From Vitrella brassicaformis (lineage: Eukaryota; Sar; Vitrellaceae), in the NCBI GenBank assembly GCA_001179505.1, contig CDMY01000426.1:9074-73073 (forward strand): 64,000 bases of DNA, given 5' to 3'. The translations under genes and the position numbers were made by a program. The notes under the pieces were generated by a model, which saw only the letters and a program-made list of their open reading frames with translations, ran no database searches and had not been told where the DNA came from. Positions 10,505 to 23,214 of the stretch are shown in pieces. The stretch's first letter is position 1, and every line of letters begins with the position of its first letter.

Positions 10505-12975
10505 ATGGCCTCTGCTGGCCCGGCCGACGGTGGCGATGGCGATGCAGGTACACTCTGCTCAGACAGATGCAGCACGTCACACACACACCATCATCGTGTG
10601 TGTGGATGTGTGTTCCTTTGCAGACGATGTAGCCGAGGAGGAGACCAACGGCTTTGTTTTATTTGACGAGGGTGAGCGACGAGCTGTGGGATATAGCAAG
10701 GCAGCACGGTCATGACTGCTCGTGTGTGTGTGCGTGTGTGCGTGTGCAGGTGTTGTCCGTGTTGAAGGGGGCCGCGGTGTCGGCGGGCAGAACCGGAGAC
10801 GACAAAACAGAGGTAGACGCCGGCCGATCCACCGACACACAAATCAGAATCGGCCTCCAGAGCTCATCGTTAATAATCTTGTATGTGCCAACCACAGGTG
10901 CGCCGTTGCCAGACACCTGGTTCCCTCCTGGTGCCAGTGGCGCTAGCATACGGCTATCCGAGCGCATCCTCCGCCGCACAGTCATCGACGAACAGCATTT
11001 GACGGACGTGATCCACCAGCCTGGAGCCGACCCCAATGTGGAGCTGTGGCTACATCACGATGGGGACCATTCTAGCTACAGAGCTTATCCGCTGCTGGCG
11101 CTGTGCATTGACAACCTCTCGGACAACCGCGTGCCAGCCATCTGGGCAGCCGACGGGGACGTGGACGACGACGTGGATGCTCCTGGGTGTCCCATCGTCT
11201 CGTCTTGCCCATGTGGCAGCCCCCTAGCCTCCAGCTCGCCGTCATGCGGGGCCTCATCCAGGGAGGGGCGGACATCAATGCGGGTGAGCTCGGCCAAGCG
11301 AGTTGGCCCATCCTGGTGGCCATCGCCTCGTGCAACCGGGCCGCATTCGAACTCCTGATCGGCCAGCCAGGTGCCCACCCATTCACAGCACTCACGACAC
11401 GGAACACATAGCATGGTGTCTGGCTGTCTGTCTGGCTGGCTGGTTGGCTGTCTGTTTCAGGCATCCAGCTGCAGGGGCGATGCGTGCTGAATGTGCCGCC
11501 TTCTCGTCAAACGGATCAGCCGACTAAGGCTGATGAGGCCACCCTGCTGTCCTTCTACGAGCAGCTCATCCAGCGGGACAGCACACTCGCAACAGAGACC
11601 GATGCCGACAATGGCAGCAACCCGGTGCATTGGGCGGCCGCGAGACCTCCCGTTTGGTCCCAGCAGTTCATCGAGAGCTACATCGAGCTGCTGGTGACCA
11701 AGGGGGCGGACATCACGGCCGTGGACAATGATGGATGGACGCCATTGCACGCTGCGGCAGCCTGGGGTTCGCACCAGGCGGCTGCCTCTCTCTGCCGCCG
11801 TCTCACCGCTGCCGACATCAACAGAGGAAGGCCGAGTGACACGCCCGTCACACCCCTCGCCGTCGCTGCCATACGGCTCGATGAGGTCACCCAACAGCTG
11901 CTGCAGGACGACACCACGGAGCAGGCCGAGAAGGATCGGCTCACCATCCTAATCCCGAACCTCCAGAAGACCGTCCGTGTGCTGCTCCAGGTGGGCGCTG
12001 ACATCGCCCTCATGCCCACAGCCACAGAGCGAGACCGCCGGTGCCGCCAGCTGGTGTTGGCGGAGCGGGCGACCGTGGTCAACGAGCTGCCCATTCCCGA
12101 GCCGCGCCCCGCCACCATCGATCGAGGCGCAGGATCGGCTGCAGAAGATGAAGGAGCACCGCGACAAGCGCAAGGGCCGGCAGGCCACACGACAGGCCAA
12201 GGAGACCCCCACAGAGGCCGAATTGGCGCGGCAGCAGCGAGAGGCCGACGCCAAGATGGCGGCCCTGATCAGAGAGGAGGAGGCGGCCAACAAGGAGAGG
12301 GCGGCGGCTAAGGAGAAGACGGGCGGCAAGAAGAAGGGCAAGAAGGCTGGCAAGGGGCAGCCCAGCGCCCCCACCCCCACCTCCACCAGCAGCCCGCCGG
12401 GTGACGAAGATGACCAGGCGGACAGCAGTGGGGCAGCCGATGATGCTGGTGAGGACAGCGACGCCCTCCTGTTGGCGTCGGCCTTCGCCCAACGCGCCAT
12501 CGAAAGCCAGAAGAAGGCCCCCAACGCGAAACATCAGAAGGCGGCCGATGTCAAGACCCAGCCAGCTGCCCACCCCGAAAGATCGACTCGTTCCCCCTCC
12601 TCGCCCTTCCAGCCCCCCACACCCAAGCACAAGACGACTCACCAGCCCTCGGCTGATCGTCTGCTGCTCTCTCACCCTAGCGGCGTGTCGACGGCCGACC
12701 AGACGCCGCGCGAGGAGCGTCTGCCGGGCCCATCGGCAGGTAGCAAGTTGGGCGGAGGCAGAGGGCTGGGCCTACCGGCTGCTGCACCATCCTTGTTCCC
12801 TCGGCCGGCCCCTCCAACTCACCGGTTGCCGTTGGCTGAGGAGCTGCGCGAGTCGGCCATGCGGCGATCGTTTGTGTCGTCGAGTACATCCCACCTGTCC
12901 CCATCCCCTCGGCCCCTCCCCCTCGGTGCCGATGATCCATTCCCCCCTCTAGCACATGGGCCACAGCATCCGTAG
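10505..12975 (+). CDS. Ankyrin-repeat protein with basic/acidic low-complexity C-terminus
   Basis: First exon from ATG 10505 (MASAGPADGGDGDA), then phase-1 introns ending near 10623, 10749 and 10896 that join in frame. The body holds ankyrin-type repeats: PPSLQLAVMRGLIQGGADIN, NGSNPVHWAAARP, LVTKGADITAVDNDGWTPLH followed by AAAAWGSHQAAASL, and TPLAVAAIRLDEV. After LVLAERAT the C-terminus switches to a charged coiled-coil-like region (DRLQKMKEHRDKRKGR; LARQQREADAKMAALIREEE), a Lys/Gly tract and a long Pro/Ser-rich tail ending at 12975. Two frame changes are explained by short candidate introns (11161-11219, 59 nt, and about 12072-12129, 58 nt), both phase 0 with GTGG starts and GCAG ends. Ankyrin repeats bind proteins; the specific role is unknown. 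Confidence 0.75.
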
Positions 12976-13425
12976 GCAGACAGACACAGACAAGGGGATG
13001 AATGGATGGGCACAATGAATGGCGCTGTTGTGTGTGGTCGTCTCTCTTTATATCAGTGACGGCTCGTTTCCCACATCCTCGAGTGGGCATCGTCCCTCGT
13101 GTCATCGGGGCCCTCCGCCACTCGTCAAGTATCCCAAGTAAGGCACAGACAGGCCGACATGAGGACACCTGACGCACACACCGGTGGGGGGTTATGGTGC
13201 ACCCGTCTTCTCATGCCGTTGGGGTCTCTTGTAGGCGTGTTGAGTCGGTGGCTGAGGAGAGTGTAGAGCGTGACGGTGGTGGCGACGTAGAGGACGCTGG
13301 TGCTGACGACGAAGACATAGACACACAGCAGGAGAGGTCAACACAGCGAAGCTCACGCATTCACACTAACGCCCCGCTGTCACCCTCACTAATACCGACG
13401 GCATCCTCTCACGATTTACAGGCCA
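12976..13425. other. Intergenic region, no gene seen
   Basis: About 450 bases between the ankyrin and RING genes. An open frame at 13194-13433 (starting MVHPSSHAVGV, acidic centre) cannot be excluded as a 5' exon but lacks a clear donor site. Confidence 0.35.
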
Positions 13426-15267
13426 ATGTCTGAATCTGCGGACACCACGCGGCCCTCTTCTCGTTCGTCCGGTGCTGAGCCTCTCCGGCCTCCCACCAAG
13501 CCTCAGCAGCGCAGAGGCACGGCTGGGCAGGCCGGCAGTGGCGTGCGGGCGGTGTTGCACTCGTCTTCGGTCAGTAGCGCAGTGGCCGCATCGGTCGGAG
13601 CTGGGCCGGCTCTCATACCGGCAGCCGACAAGAACCATCGACCACACCAAGATGGAGACGATAGGTCCGTTACATGCCCCAGACAGCATCTCCACCACGG
13701 CACGAGTGTCATTTGTTGGGTGTGCAGTGAGGACGAGGAGGAGCATGACGAGCAGACACAGATGGCCATCGCTGCATCGCTGCACGACGCCACCACCGCT
13801 GCCATGATGCTCCCGCCATCCATCCACATGACGTCTGGCGGCTACGCCAGTGGCGCATCGGCAGCAGCAGCAGCAGCATCGCTCGGGCCTCTGAAGGATG
13901 CAGTGTGCAGGGCTATAGAGGAGCAGCGGAGGTCAGCAAAGGATCGATGGAGGGAATGGGCGGACGCTTGGCTGCGTCATGTGTGTGTCCATGTCATCCA
14001 TCTGCAGCATGGAGCGTGCTTATGGCAAGGCGCTGGAGCGGCATTCGAGCATCATGGAGCGGACCAATGAGCTCAACGCGGCCATAGGGGCACTCACAGA
14101 AGCCACGCAAGAGCGACCAGACACGTACAAAGATGGAAATGAAGCGCTCTGAATCATCTTCATCGATTCCTGTGGTACTTCAGGTTGACTCGCGATGCGT
14201 TGATGGCCCTGACGACGGCAGCCGAGGTCTGTGAGTTCGGTGAGAGGGTCACGCGCGAAGGCGAGCGGCTCGACCAACTCTACAGTCGTGCGTGCGAGTC
14301 CTCCCGCACCAGCAGTAGCGACACACGTGCTGGCAACGGCAGCGGGTCCCTCTTTGGCCGTTTTTCGTCCCCATCCGCAGCATTTGATGCAGCGCGCAAC
14401 AATGATCGCATTCAAAGGTGGGCAACAACGCCAAACACACGCACACACATACACACATTCACTCACACACAGGTGATTGATCGGCACTCACTCAGGCGCT
14501 CGCGTCATGACGAGATAGCTGACGAGGTCGATTCGGTGTCATCGGAGGGGCAGCTGCGCGAGATGCTGCATAGCACTAAGGCCAAGCTGCGACAGTAAGC
14601 ACACGCACAAAGAAACAAGCAGTGGAGTATGTTCATGCTGCCCCTTGGCTCTCCTGTAGGCTGGAGGCGGACATCTCGACGGTGACGGAGGCGAGTGCGG
14701 CAGCCGAGGCGAAGATACAAACACTCCAAGAGGAACACGACCGCCTGCTACAGATAGCCCGCACAGGGTGGGTAGACACACACGCACACAAACTTCGCCG
14801 CCAACGCCTCCTGGTTGCGTGTGTGCAGCCTGACGGAGCACCGGCTGTCATCCCTCCGCTCACCTGATGATGTGGAGGCCTTCAAGCGCGACATCACGAG
14901 GGCCAGGGCGGCACTGCGGGCACTGGGCAAGGAGGCCATCAAGATGGAGGGTCGGCTGGAGGAACGCGAAGCAGCGGCCGCCTCTGCTGCTGCGGCACCG
15001 CCGCCCCCTCCCCGTCCCATCTGCGTCATCTGCAACAACAGCCCGCCCACAGTGCTGTTTGATCCCTGTGGCCACCTGTGCCTGTGTGCCGATTGCTGGC
15101 AGCAGTGGAAGGGCAGACACGAGAGGGCCAAGGCAGAGAAGGCGCGGCTGGAGGGGGCGTGCAAGCCGGTGCCTGAGGAGGTGCGTCGGTATGCGGTGCT
15201 GAGATGCCCTTCCTGCCGGAGTGCTGCCGAGAAGACGATCACAGCGCATGTGCAGACGGAGGATTGA
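13426..15267 (+). CDS. UIM / coiled-coil / C-terminal RING-finger protein (probable E3 ubiquitin ligase)
   Basis: Starts at ATG 13426 (MSESADTTRPSSRSSG). An early exon holds a strong ubiquitin-interacting motif, EEHDEQTQMAIAASLHDA (acidic patch, Ala, then Ser-Leu with the right spacing). The middle exons are alpha-helical and heptad-rich (LERHSSIMERTNELNAAIG; ADISTVTEASAAAEAKIQTL; FKRDITRARAALRALGKEA). The last exon carries a RING finger: CVICNNSPPTVLFDPCGHLC, then CADCWQQWK and, after an unusually long linker of about 35 residues, CPSCR. The C3HC4-type cysteine/histidine spacing is intact, so zinc binding and E2 recruitment are expected. Stop at 15265-15267. UIM plus RING in one chain suggests recognition of already ubiquitinated targets. 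One of the middle exons (about 14010-14185) is uncertain. Confidence 0.78.
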
Positions 15268-15613
15268 GTAGATCAGACAGGCAGAGGGGAGGGGCGGGCT
15301 GTGTTGTACAGGTGGTGGACGATGCCAGCTGTTGACCGACTCACTATGGGCAGCCAGCGAGAGTAGCTTCGCATTCCATTGCAACATTCCATTACATGTT
15401 CATACACGTATGTAACGGTTCTCACTTCTCACTACCGTCCTCGCGTCTCGAATGAGCCATGCGGACACATCATAGGTCTCCTCTCTCTCCCCTGGCGGCT
15501 CTCTCTCTCCTGCTCCTCTCCTCAGGCGAGCTTTTTTGCGAGCTTGAAGCAGATCTCTCTCTCGAGTTTAACCACTTACTTCCGGCATCTACGACGGCCT
15601 CAATACAGCAACG
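15268..15613. other. Intergenic spacer
   Basis: No coding signal. A CT-rich stretch at 15477-15560 lies just upstream of the helicase ATG and is probably its promoter or 5' UTR. Confidence 0.4.
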
Positions 15614-17115
15614 ATGGACTCGGATGATGACATGCTCAGTCTGGATGAATCTGCGCCGCCAGAGCAGCATGCGGCGAGTGACGAGTCGCGGGGCAAGAAG
15701 AAGAGGAAGGGCGGAGGCTTCCAGTCGATGGATCTCAGCGCCGGCGTGCTCAAGGGCGTCCTCAGGATGGGATACAAGGTCCCGACTCCCATCCAGAGAA
15801 AGTGCATCCCGCCCATTCTCGAAGGTCAATAGATACACACGCAGCGGAGTGAGGGTCATTCACCCGTGCCTCTGAGGATGCAGGATGTGGGTGTGCCTCT
15901 GTGTTGTGTTCGTTGTGTGTGTGTGTGTGTGTGCAGGTGTAGATGTGGTAGCCATGGCGCGCACAGGGTCGGGCAAGACGGCCGCCTACCTCATACCCAT
16001 CCTGCAGAAGCTGCAGGCACACTCAGGTGAAGCGAAGGCAAACCAGGAGCCCATGCGCAACACGAATCTCTCTGTGTGTGTCAGTTGTTGTGGGTGTGCG
16101 GTGTGTGATCCTCTCGCCCACACGAGAGCTGGCCATACAGACGTCCAAGTTCGCAAAACAACTCGGTGCGTCACGTCCATGAATGAGCCTCCAGTCGGCT
16201 CAGTGTCCCGATTGGCCATCCATCCATCCACCCATCCATCCATCCATCAGGTCGCTTCACGGATTTGCGTCTGTGTATGCTGATTGGCGGCGGTTCGATG
16301 GAGAGGCAGTTCGAGCGGCTGTCCAACAACCCCGACATCATCGTGGCGACGCCCGGTACGTGCGCATTCCATTCATGGATGCATGTGACTTATCTGTGCG
16401 TCTATGTGTGTGTGTGTGTGTGTATGTGTGTAGGTCGGCTGATGCACCACCTGGTTGAGACCGACCTGCGACTGACAAGGGTGCAGGTGCTCGTCTTCGA
16501 CGAGGCAGATCGGCTGTTTGAGCTGGGGTGCGTTACCGGCCACATACACGGAGCATCGGACATTCTCAACCAATGCCGTGGTTGGTACGTGCGCGTGTGC
16601 AGGTTTTCCGACCAGCTGCGGGAGATCCTGAGCAAGGTCCCGTCCACGCGTCAGTGTCTGCTGGTGTCGGCCACACTCCCATCACAGCTGGTGGAGTTCT
16701 CAAAGGTGCGCAAAGGCACACACACACATACACACCTGCACCTGTGGCTGTGGTGTGCGCAGGCCCGTTTGCGCGAGCCGGTGTTTGTGCGTCTTGATGT
16801 GGAAAACACGCTGTCGGATCAGCTCAAGCTGACATTCCTCTACCTACGGTACACAGGGAATGGCCTCACTCGTCTGTGCGCATCTGTGTCCGTCTAAGTG
16901 TGTCTGTCTGTCTGCAGGTCTGAGGAAAAGCTGGCCTGCGTCTTATTTCTGTTCCGCCAAGTCATCAAGGTGACATCGGCCACCAGACGCAACGCACACA
17001 CATGGATGGATGTCCACGTGCGCCGATGTGTGTGTACACAGGCTCCCGACAAGGCCATTCTCTTCGCTGCGACGCGCCATCACACAGAATTTCTCGGGGC
17101 TCTGCTCAGAAAGGT

Positions 17116-17146
<31 letters not shown>

Positions 17147-20114
17147 GTCATCGTTTCCACGCACTCTCTGTCTGACCAGGTCGGGGTGTCGTGTTCCATC
17201 GTCTACGGGACGATGGACCAGACGGCCAGAGAGCAGCAGCTCGCGCACTTCCGGAAAGGCGTCACTCGCGTGTTGGTGGTGACTGACGTGGCGGCAAGGG
17301 GGCTTGATATACCATTCCTCGAGTAAAGGGAGACACTGGGACACCCGTAAACACGCACACACACGTGTCACACACAGGTATGTGGTTAATTTCGACTTCC
17401 CCACCTCGCCCAAGCTCTTCGTCCACCGGGCGGGCAGGACGGCTCGAGCTGGACGGTCAGGCAGCGCCATATCGTTGGTGACCTCTCCCGACCTGCCCTA
17501 CACGATGGAGCTGCTGCTCTTCCTCGGCAGAAAGCTCAGAGTCGCCGGCCATGGCCATGAAGACCCCCAACACACCGACACACAGCAACAGGATGACAGC
17601 GACAAGTGAGCTGGGAGTGTGTGTGTCCCTGCATCACCATGTCTGTCTCGTCATTGTCCGTTGTTTGTCAGTTCGTGTGTGTATCTGGGAGGAGTGCCTC
17701 ACCTAGAGGATGACACCGAGTGGATCAGAGCGCAGATCGGCGGCGGCAAAAAGGGCGAGGAGGCGTCGGCCGCTGGAGGCGATAGCGAGCTCAAAAGGCT
17801 GTACGGCGCCATGGACGGGTACGCCAGCCACAGATACAGACACATGATGTCCTTCCCACACAGATGGCCGCCGTGTGTGTGCATGTGCCAATCAGGGCTT
17901 ACAAGTTGTATTACAAGACTCGCCCCTCTGCGAGCAAGGCCTCCGTGAAGCGCACCAAGGAGCTGATCCAGCAGGTCGGCGGCGTCGCCAAGCTCGGCAG
18001 CACGCCACACCCAGATTTCGGGACACAATTCAGCGAAACAGAGGTCAGTACGTGAGAGCCCACATGGATAAGAGGTCTGTGTACACCGATCTGTGGTGTG
18101 CTGTGCTGTCCGTCAGGCCGCCCGGGCGCATTTCATCGACGACCTGCGTCGGTTTCGGCCGCGCGCAGAGGACAACAAGGGCAGGGTCTTGTCGCCGGAG
18201 ATACTCCAACGTACGACACTCCAGTGGCAAGAGAAATACGGGCGTCCATTTACACGTGTTGGTGCACGTGTGTGTGCGTGTGTGTCTGTCTGTTCGTGCC
18301 CATGGCAGGGATGCAGCAGCACAGGGACATTCACACGCTGCAGCACTACTCAACCAAGAGACAAGAAGAAGACGAGCAAGACGAGCTAGGTCAGACGAAA
18401 GCACCACAGCCCACACACATAGGCACCTCTCATGTGCCTCCCTGTTATCATCACGCAGACCAAAGCGACGACCAGGACGAAGGTGACAGCGCCCCCGCGA
18501 CAATGGCCCAGCGATCACATCAGACCACCACACCGTCCCCCACACCCGCCCACCCTCCCCGGCCCCGCATGAGCAAACGGCGCCGAAACAAACTGGCCAA
18601 AATGGGCGGACAAGCAGAAAACGGCCAGCAGGACCTCGAAGCCATGGAGGAGGAGGGCATCACTGTGGCTGTGGGCGCTTACGGCGACACCAAGGCGCAC
18701 CAGCTGCAGCAGGAGCACGAGGTCGATCAGGATGGGGCGAACGTCTTTGAGCGGACGACAAAGGTGCGTACCGATGCACTCGACACACACAACCATACAC
18801 ACCGACACAGATCGACGCATCTTTCCATCCATCAGCGTGACCCGACTTTTTATCTTTCGGCCACGATGGACGCCCGCAACGAGGCCAAGGAGCGGGGCCT
18901 GCAGCTGGACGCCCACCGGCTGGACTTGGTGCCCGACGAGTCCACCGACATGAAGAAGAGCAAACAAGTCATGAAGTGAGTGAGCACGCCAGCCGCCGCT
19001 TGTGTGTGGGGGGGGAAGATGCATGTGTCTGTGTGTGTGTGTGTGTGTCTGTCTGTGTGTGTGTGTGTGTGTGTGTAGGTGGAATGCCAGGAAGAAAAAG
19101 TACATGTTGACTGACGTCGACGCGAGCGGCAGGGCACTCAAGAGGAAAAACGAGGCGGGCGTCACCGTCAAGTCAGCCACCCACACCGCAGCACACACAC
19201 AATATTCTCACACCCCCATCCATCCATCCATCTGTGTGTATCTGTGTGTGTCTGTGTGCGTTAGGGGCGATCGCGACGTGGAGGGCACCTACAAGAAGTG
19301 GGCGCGCGAGACCAACCGCCGCATACAGGCCGTCGGCGAACAGGAGGAGAAGCAAGAACACACACACACCGGTAGGCTACCCCACGCAGCCACACACAGA
19401 TCGGTGCGCTGAACGCTGTGGGCACGTGTCAATGGCCATGTGTGTAGGCCGCAAGCGGCCGCGTGATGACGAGAGTGAAACCGATGAAGATGGCGACGAG
19501 CCGACAGAGCCGCCCACACAGGTGCAGCGGACGGCGGGCGGAAAACGCGACGCAGGTACGCATCGCGCGGGCAAACGTGTCTGTGGTGCACTCGTTTATG
19601 CCGCACGTGTGTGTCGCGCGTGTGTGTCTGACGCGTGTGTGTAGGTCTTCGCGAGGCCGTCGAGAAAGGCTTCACTCTGACGCACAAGCAACAGCGGAAG
19701 GCCAAGAAGATCGGTCTTCTGCCAGGCGGCAAACAGCCACAGCCACACGCAGCCAAAGACGCCGACGCGACCCAGCTCAAAACCGCCAAAGAGGTCCGTC
19801 CGCATACCACCAGACGACCACACACATGGGGCCGTCTGTCTCGTCATGTGTCTATGGTGTGTGTGCAGATCGCCAAGGCCAAGCGGGAGCAGCAGAGGAT
19901 GAAGGTGCGGACGACACCGAAGCTGCGTCAAAAGGCGGCCAAGAGGGCCAAGGATGCGTGGATGAGCAAGCAGCGTGACAAGGCCGCCATGAAGGGGGCG
20001 CCCAACCGCAGCATGCTCATTGTGCGGCAGGGCGGCAAGAAAGGATTCAAGGGATTGGGCAGGGGAGGCGGCAAGGGAACAATGGGCAAGAAGGGCGCCC
20101 GAGGCAAAAAGTGA
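15614..20114 (+). CDS. DBP10: DEAD-box ATP-dependent RNA helicase, Dbp10/DDX54 type
   Basis: At least fifteen exons. All DEAD-box motifs are visible in order: Q motif ([12 protein letters not shown]), I (ARTGSGKT), Ia (PTRELA, in the exon near 16110), GG (IGGGSMERQ), Ib (TPGRL), II (DEAD in [14 protein letters not shown]), III (SAT), IV region ([14 protein letters not shown]), V ([12 protein letters not shown]) and VI ([10 protein letters not shown]). The C-terminus matches the Dbp10 extension: [39 protein letters not shown] and a Lys/Gly-rich end ([18 protein letters not shown]). Dbp10/DDX54 acts in the nucleolus in assembly of the large ribosomal subunit. Many introns end in long (TG)n tracts immediately before CAG or TAG. 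ATG at 15614, TGA at 20112-20114. Identity is strong; a few C-terminal exon joins are by eye. Confidence 0.93.
15914..15933 (+). repeat. (TG)n tract abutting a 3' splice site
   Basis: Ten TG units followed at once by the CAG acceptor (15934-15936) of helicase intron 1. Confidence 0.9.
19023..19078 (+). repeat. Long (TG)n tract abutting a 3' splice site
   Basis: TG repeats with two TCTG interruptions run to the TAG acceptor at 19076-19078 of a helicase intron. Confidence 0.9.
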
Positions 20115-20738
20115 GAGAGAGAGAAGCCAAGGACGGCTGGCTGATGGTGGGCTGAATCGCTGGTCGTGTGTGTGTGTGTGTATACGAACGAACGGTTGGT
20201 TGGTTGCGATTAAATCAATAGCAATGTAGCAACATGATGCACTCAGTGATCTCACTCATGATGCACACACTGCAACATACACACACACAGGGGCTCGGTC
20301 TCAGTGAAAGGTCTGTGTGTGGGTGTTGGTTCCTCACCGCCTCTCTGTCGCCGTACTTGCTGTCTTCCCAATGAGGCAGATATGCACGTGCCGACCGACA
20401 GCTGTACACTCGCGCTGCCGCGTCTCTCTTACTTGGACACCAGGCTTAAATCAAGATCATAGCCGCCCTAGTGTCACACCTCCCGCCCTTCACTCTGTGG
20501 CCTGCCTTCAGTCCCTCATATAACTCCCATGCGAACGACTGCAAATCGCGCAGCATGGACTCGAGTCGTTATGGTCACAGATAGACGAAAAACCAACCCA
20601 ATCCACACACACAGAACCCGGTCAATCAGTCAGACCACCTGTTCCCCGTTGATCCACTGAGGGATTGATGCACACAGCCCGCCAGTGTCAGTGAGTGAGA
20701 TAGAGGCGAAAAAAGAAAAATCACTCTCACTCACCCAT
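20115..20738. other. Convergent intergenic region
   Basis: Tail-to-tail gap between the helicase and a minus-strand gene, so it should hold two 3' UTRs. Contains short GT and CA repeats only. Confidence 0.4.
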
Positions 20739-22491
20739 TCACAGCCTATTCCCCAGCCCGTCGCCGAACAGCACCTCCACATCGGCCCCCATGACCTCAC
20801 GAGCCACTCTCACTGTCTGAGGGAACCTGGCGGCACCCTCCTTGCCCGACACGGGACACTCCGTCGTGTAGAGCGTTGTTTCAGCATGGTTGTGCCGGCC
20901 GCAGATCATGACGTGAGCCTCGAAGGTGTGGTGGGGCTGGTCGCCTTGGATCACGATCATGCGGCCGAAGTATCCTCCGGGCGACTCGCGAGTGCTGACA
21001 GTGTGGCAGGTCTGCCACACGGGGGGCGGCTGCCAGCGGAGAGCCATCTGAAATGAAAGAGAATGGGAGAGACAGATGGATCGATGGATCGATGGACAAA
21101 CAGGATCGGTGTCAGTGAGTGTGTGTGTGTGTGTATGCGACTTACCAGTCGGGTAAGGCGCTGCGAACTGGGTGCAAAAAACTGGTGCGCCACAACACGC
21201 CCGTCGGTGGTGGTCCCACCGATCCCACCGACGGGTGGTCCTGACCTCATCCTGACCAGACAGACAGACAGACTGACCGCGTGTGTGTGCATATTCCTCT
21301 CATTATTGTCTTCTGAGTCACTTGTACAACACGGCGGCGCGAACCGAATCATAGTCATTACCTGCCCACACACAGACACACAGGCAGGCAGCTTCAGACA
21401 CGCACCCAAATGGTGGATGGACAGATCGGTTCTCACCTCCAAGTTGGCACACAGGGTCGGTCTCGTCGAATCGAGCTCGGAAGGAGCTGTCGGCCGGCAG
21501 TGTCTGCAGGGTGCGAATGGTGAGACGATATCCATCCAGCCATTCCTCGCCAAGCATTCGTTGCAGCGTCATATGCAGTGTGGTGTCGCCTTGCAAGTGA
21601 CGCCAGAGAAGGGAGAACTGCCGCAACGGCTCGCACCGCCCGTCGAACAGCGCCCTGCTGCCCACCCCTTCGAAATCCTTTTCGCGCAGCGGTATCGGCA
21701 ATCCCCAAAACACCCGCCCATGCTGCTCGGCCACCCTGAGGATCGGCGTCCACCTCGACCACTCGCCCCCGTGCTGGATGATGTACAGAATTTTCTGGAG
21801 CAGGTCGAGGGATAACGTCGATTCCCAGCTGTTCGGATGATAGCTGACGAGGTCCTGCATACGCTTGGCGGCGATCTGGCGGTCAATCACCGACGTGAGT
21901 GTCGCCTCGGAGATGCGCTGTATGCCGAGGGTGCACGTGCGTCGGAGGCGGCCGAGGCCGTCGGCGCCCACTAGAGGGAAAATGACCTCACACTCGATTT
22001 CATAGGGGAGGTCGAACAGCCGAAGCTGCTCGTCATGCTGAAAAAGGCGGAGAGACAGACGGCAATGAGAAGCGTGTTGCTCGTGGCACTGCCTTTTGTG
22101 TGTCTGGTACCGTGTTGCCGCCATCCCGAGTCACAGGACCGTTGGCAACAAACCGGAAGCCCTCGTGCACCTGCACACTCAGTCGGACGGATACGCACAC
22201 ATCGTGAATTGATCCAGAGGTCGTATGCCTGTCTGTCTTCGTGTGCACCTGTTGGGCGTGCGGGGATCTGTTTTTGTGATGCGGCACCACCACACGGAAC
22301 TCCTCGTGTCGGCCGTCCACCTCCCGCATCCTTAGCGCCGTCCCTTCATTGGTCTCCTCTGTGCGATAGACAGCCGCCACCACCCACTCCTGCTCGCCCT
22401 TCTCGCGCCCGGCCGTCACCATCCACACGCGAGCGCCCTCCGGGTGAGGACGAGCCGCATGAGGACGAGCCGCATGGGAGAGGGGCTCCAT
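20739..22491 (-). CDS. Unknown protein with SH3-like N-terminus and weak F-box-like segment
   Basis: Start at ATG 22491 (MEPLSHAARPHAARPHPEG, with a repeated HAARP). An exon to about 22252 encodes an SH3/Tudor-like beta segment (GARVWMVTAGREKGEQEWV, then VAAVY). A short exon, HEGFRFVANGPVTRDGGNT, follows. The large exon (about 22040-21430) contains LRLFDLPYEIECEVIFPLVG and LGRLRRTC, resembling an F-box, followed by helical sequence. Three further exons end with ESPGGYFGRMIVIQGDQPHH, FEAHVMICGRHNHAETTLY and GADVEVLFGDGLGNRL; stop at 20741-20739. That last exon, with its alternating pattern, looks like a compact beta domain. Introns lie near 22251-22180, 22112-22040, 21437-21363, 21300-21252 and 21145-21049. 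I do not recognise the family; F-box and SH3-like labels are weak. Confidence 0.6.
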
Positions 22492-22749
22492 CTGACGCAT
22501 TGATGAAACACAACCAACGAATGACCAACTGAAGGAATGAGAGGGGTGCATCATTCATCACACCTGTGTGTACCTGTGAGGCGCGAGCACCTCAAATGCT
22601 CAAAAGGCGGGTGGTCGCCAGATGGATTCGGAGGGCTTCTCGGGCGTCAATCACCTGCATCCGTCTTGAGTAGATTCCTCGTTTGTCTTTCCACTTACTA
22701 AGCCAGATTCTTACTAAGCCCCTAGCATCCCCTTCAGCTAAGCTTGCGG

Positions 22750-22816
22750 GCCTGAGGCTGGCCTGCTTTGTTGCCCTTCTGGCCTCTCTTTCCTCTGCTG
22801 TCTGGCTGTTCTGTGC
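22750..22816. repeat. 67-bp direct repeat, copy 1
   Basis: Starts GCCTGAGGCTGGCCTGC and ends CTGGCTGTTCTGTGC. Copy 2 lies 227 bp downstream and differs at one base. Confidence 0.9.
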
Positions 22817-22976
22817 ATCTGGGTGTGGGGTGGATCAGTCGTGGGTGATGGGGCGGGCGTGCACTACTAGGCAGCTATGTTACTTCATCTTCAGCCAGTG
22901 TGTGAGGGGGACACACACATCATCTCATCGACAGCATCTCATCGACACAGCATTCTTACTTGCCTGCACGTTCTGC

Positions 22977-23043
22977 GCCTGAGGCTGGCCTGCTTTGTTG
23001 CCCTTCTGGCCTCTCTCTCCTCTGCTGTCTGGCTGTTCTGTGC
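22977..23043. repeat. 67-bp direct repeat, copy 2
   Basis: Second copy of the unit at 22750-22816 with a single T-to-C difference in the central TCTTTCC/TCTCTCC. Outside the 67 bp the flanks diverge. Confidence 0.9.
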
Positions 23044-23186
23044 TGTCGGCTGGCGAAGTGTCTTCCTTTTCTTTTCAAGAACGAGCAGTGGCTAATTTTT
23101 CATCTGAGCGCTGGCCACTTTAGACTTACGGACGCATTGATTGGACACACCATCTGCCCTCAGGGGCCGGGGCCTCGGTGCCCGTT

Positions 23187-23214
23187 AACGAACGAACGAA
23201 CGAACGAACGAACG
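23187..23214. repeat. (AACG)7 tetranucleotide microsatellite
   Basis: Seven perfect AACG units in the non-coding interval upstream of the RRM gene. Confidence 0.95.

Noticed and set aside
22035-22532. 165-codon plus-strand open frame opposite the minus-strand gene at 20739-22491
   Set aside because: Arg/Pro/Ser-rich antisense shadow of the real exons; no splice or domain support.
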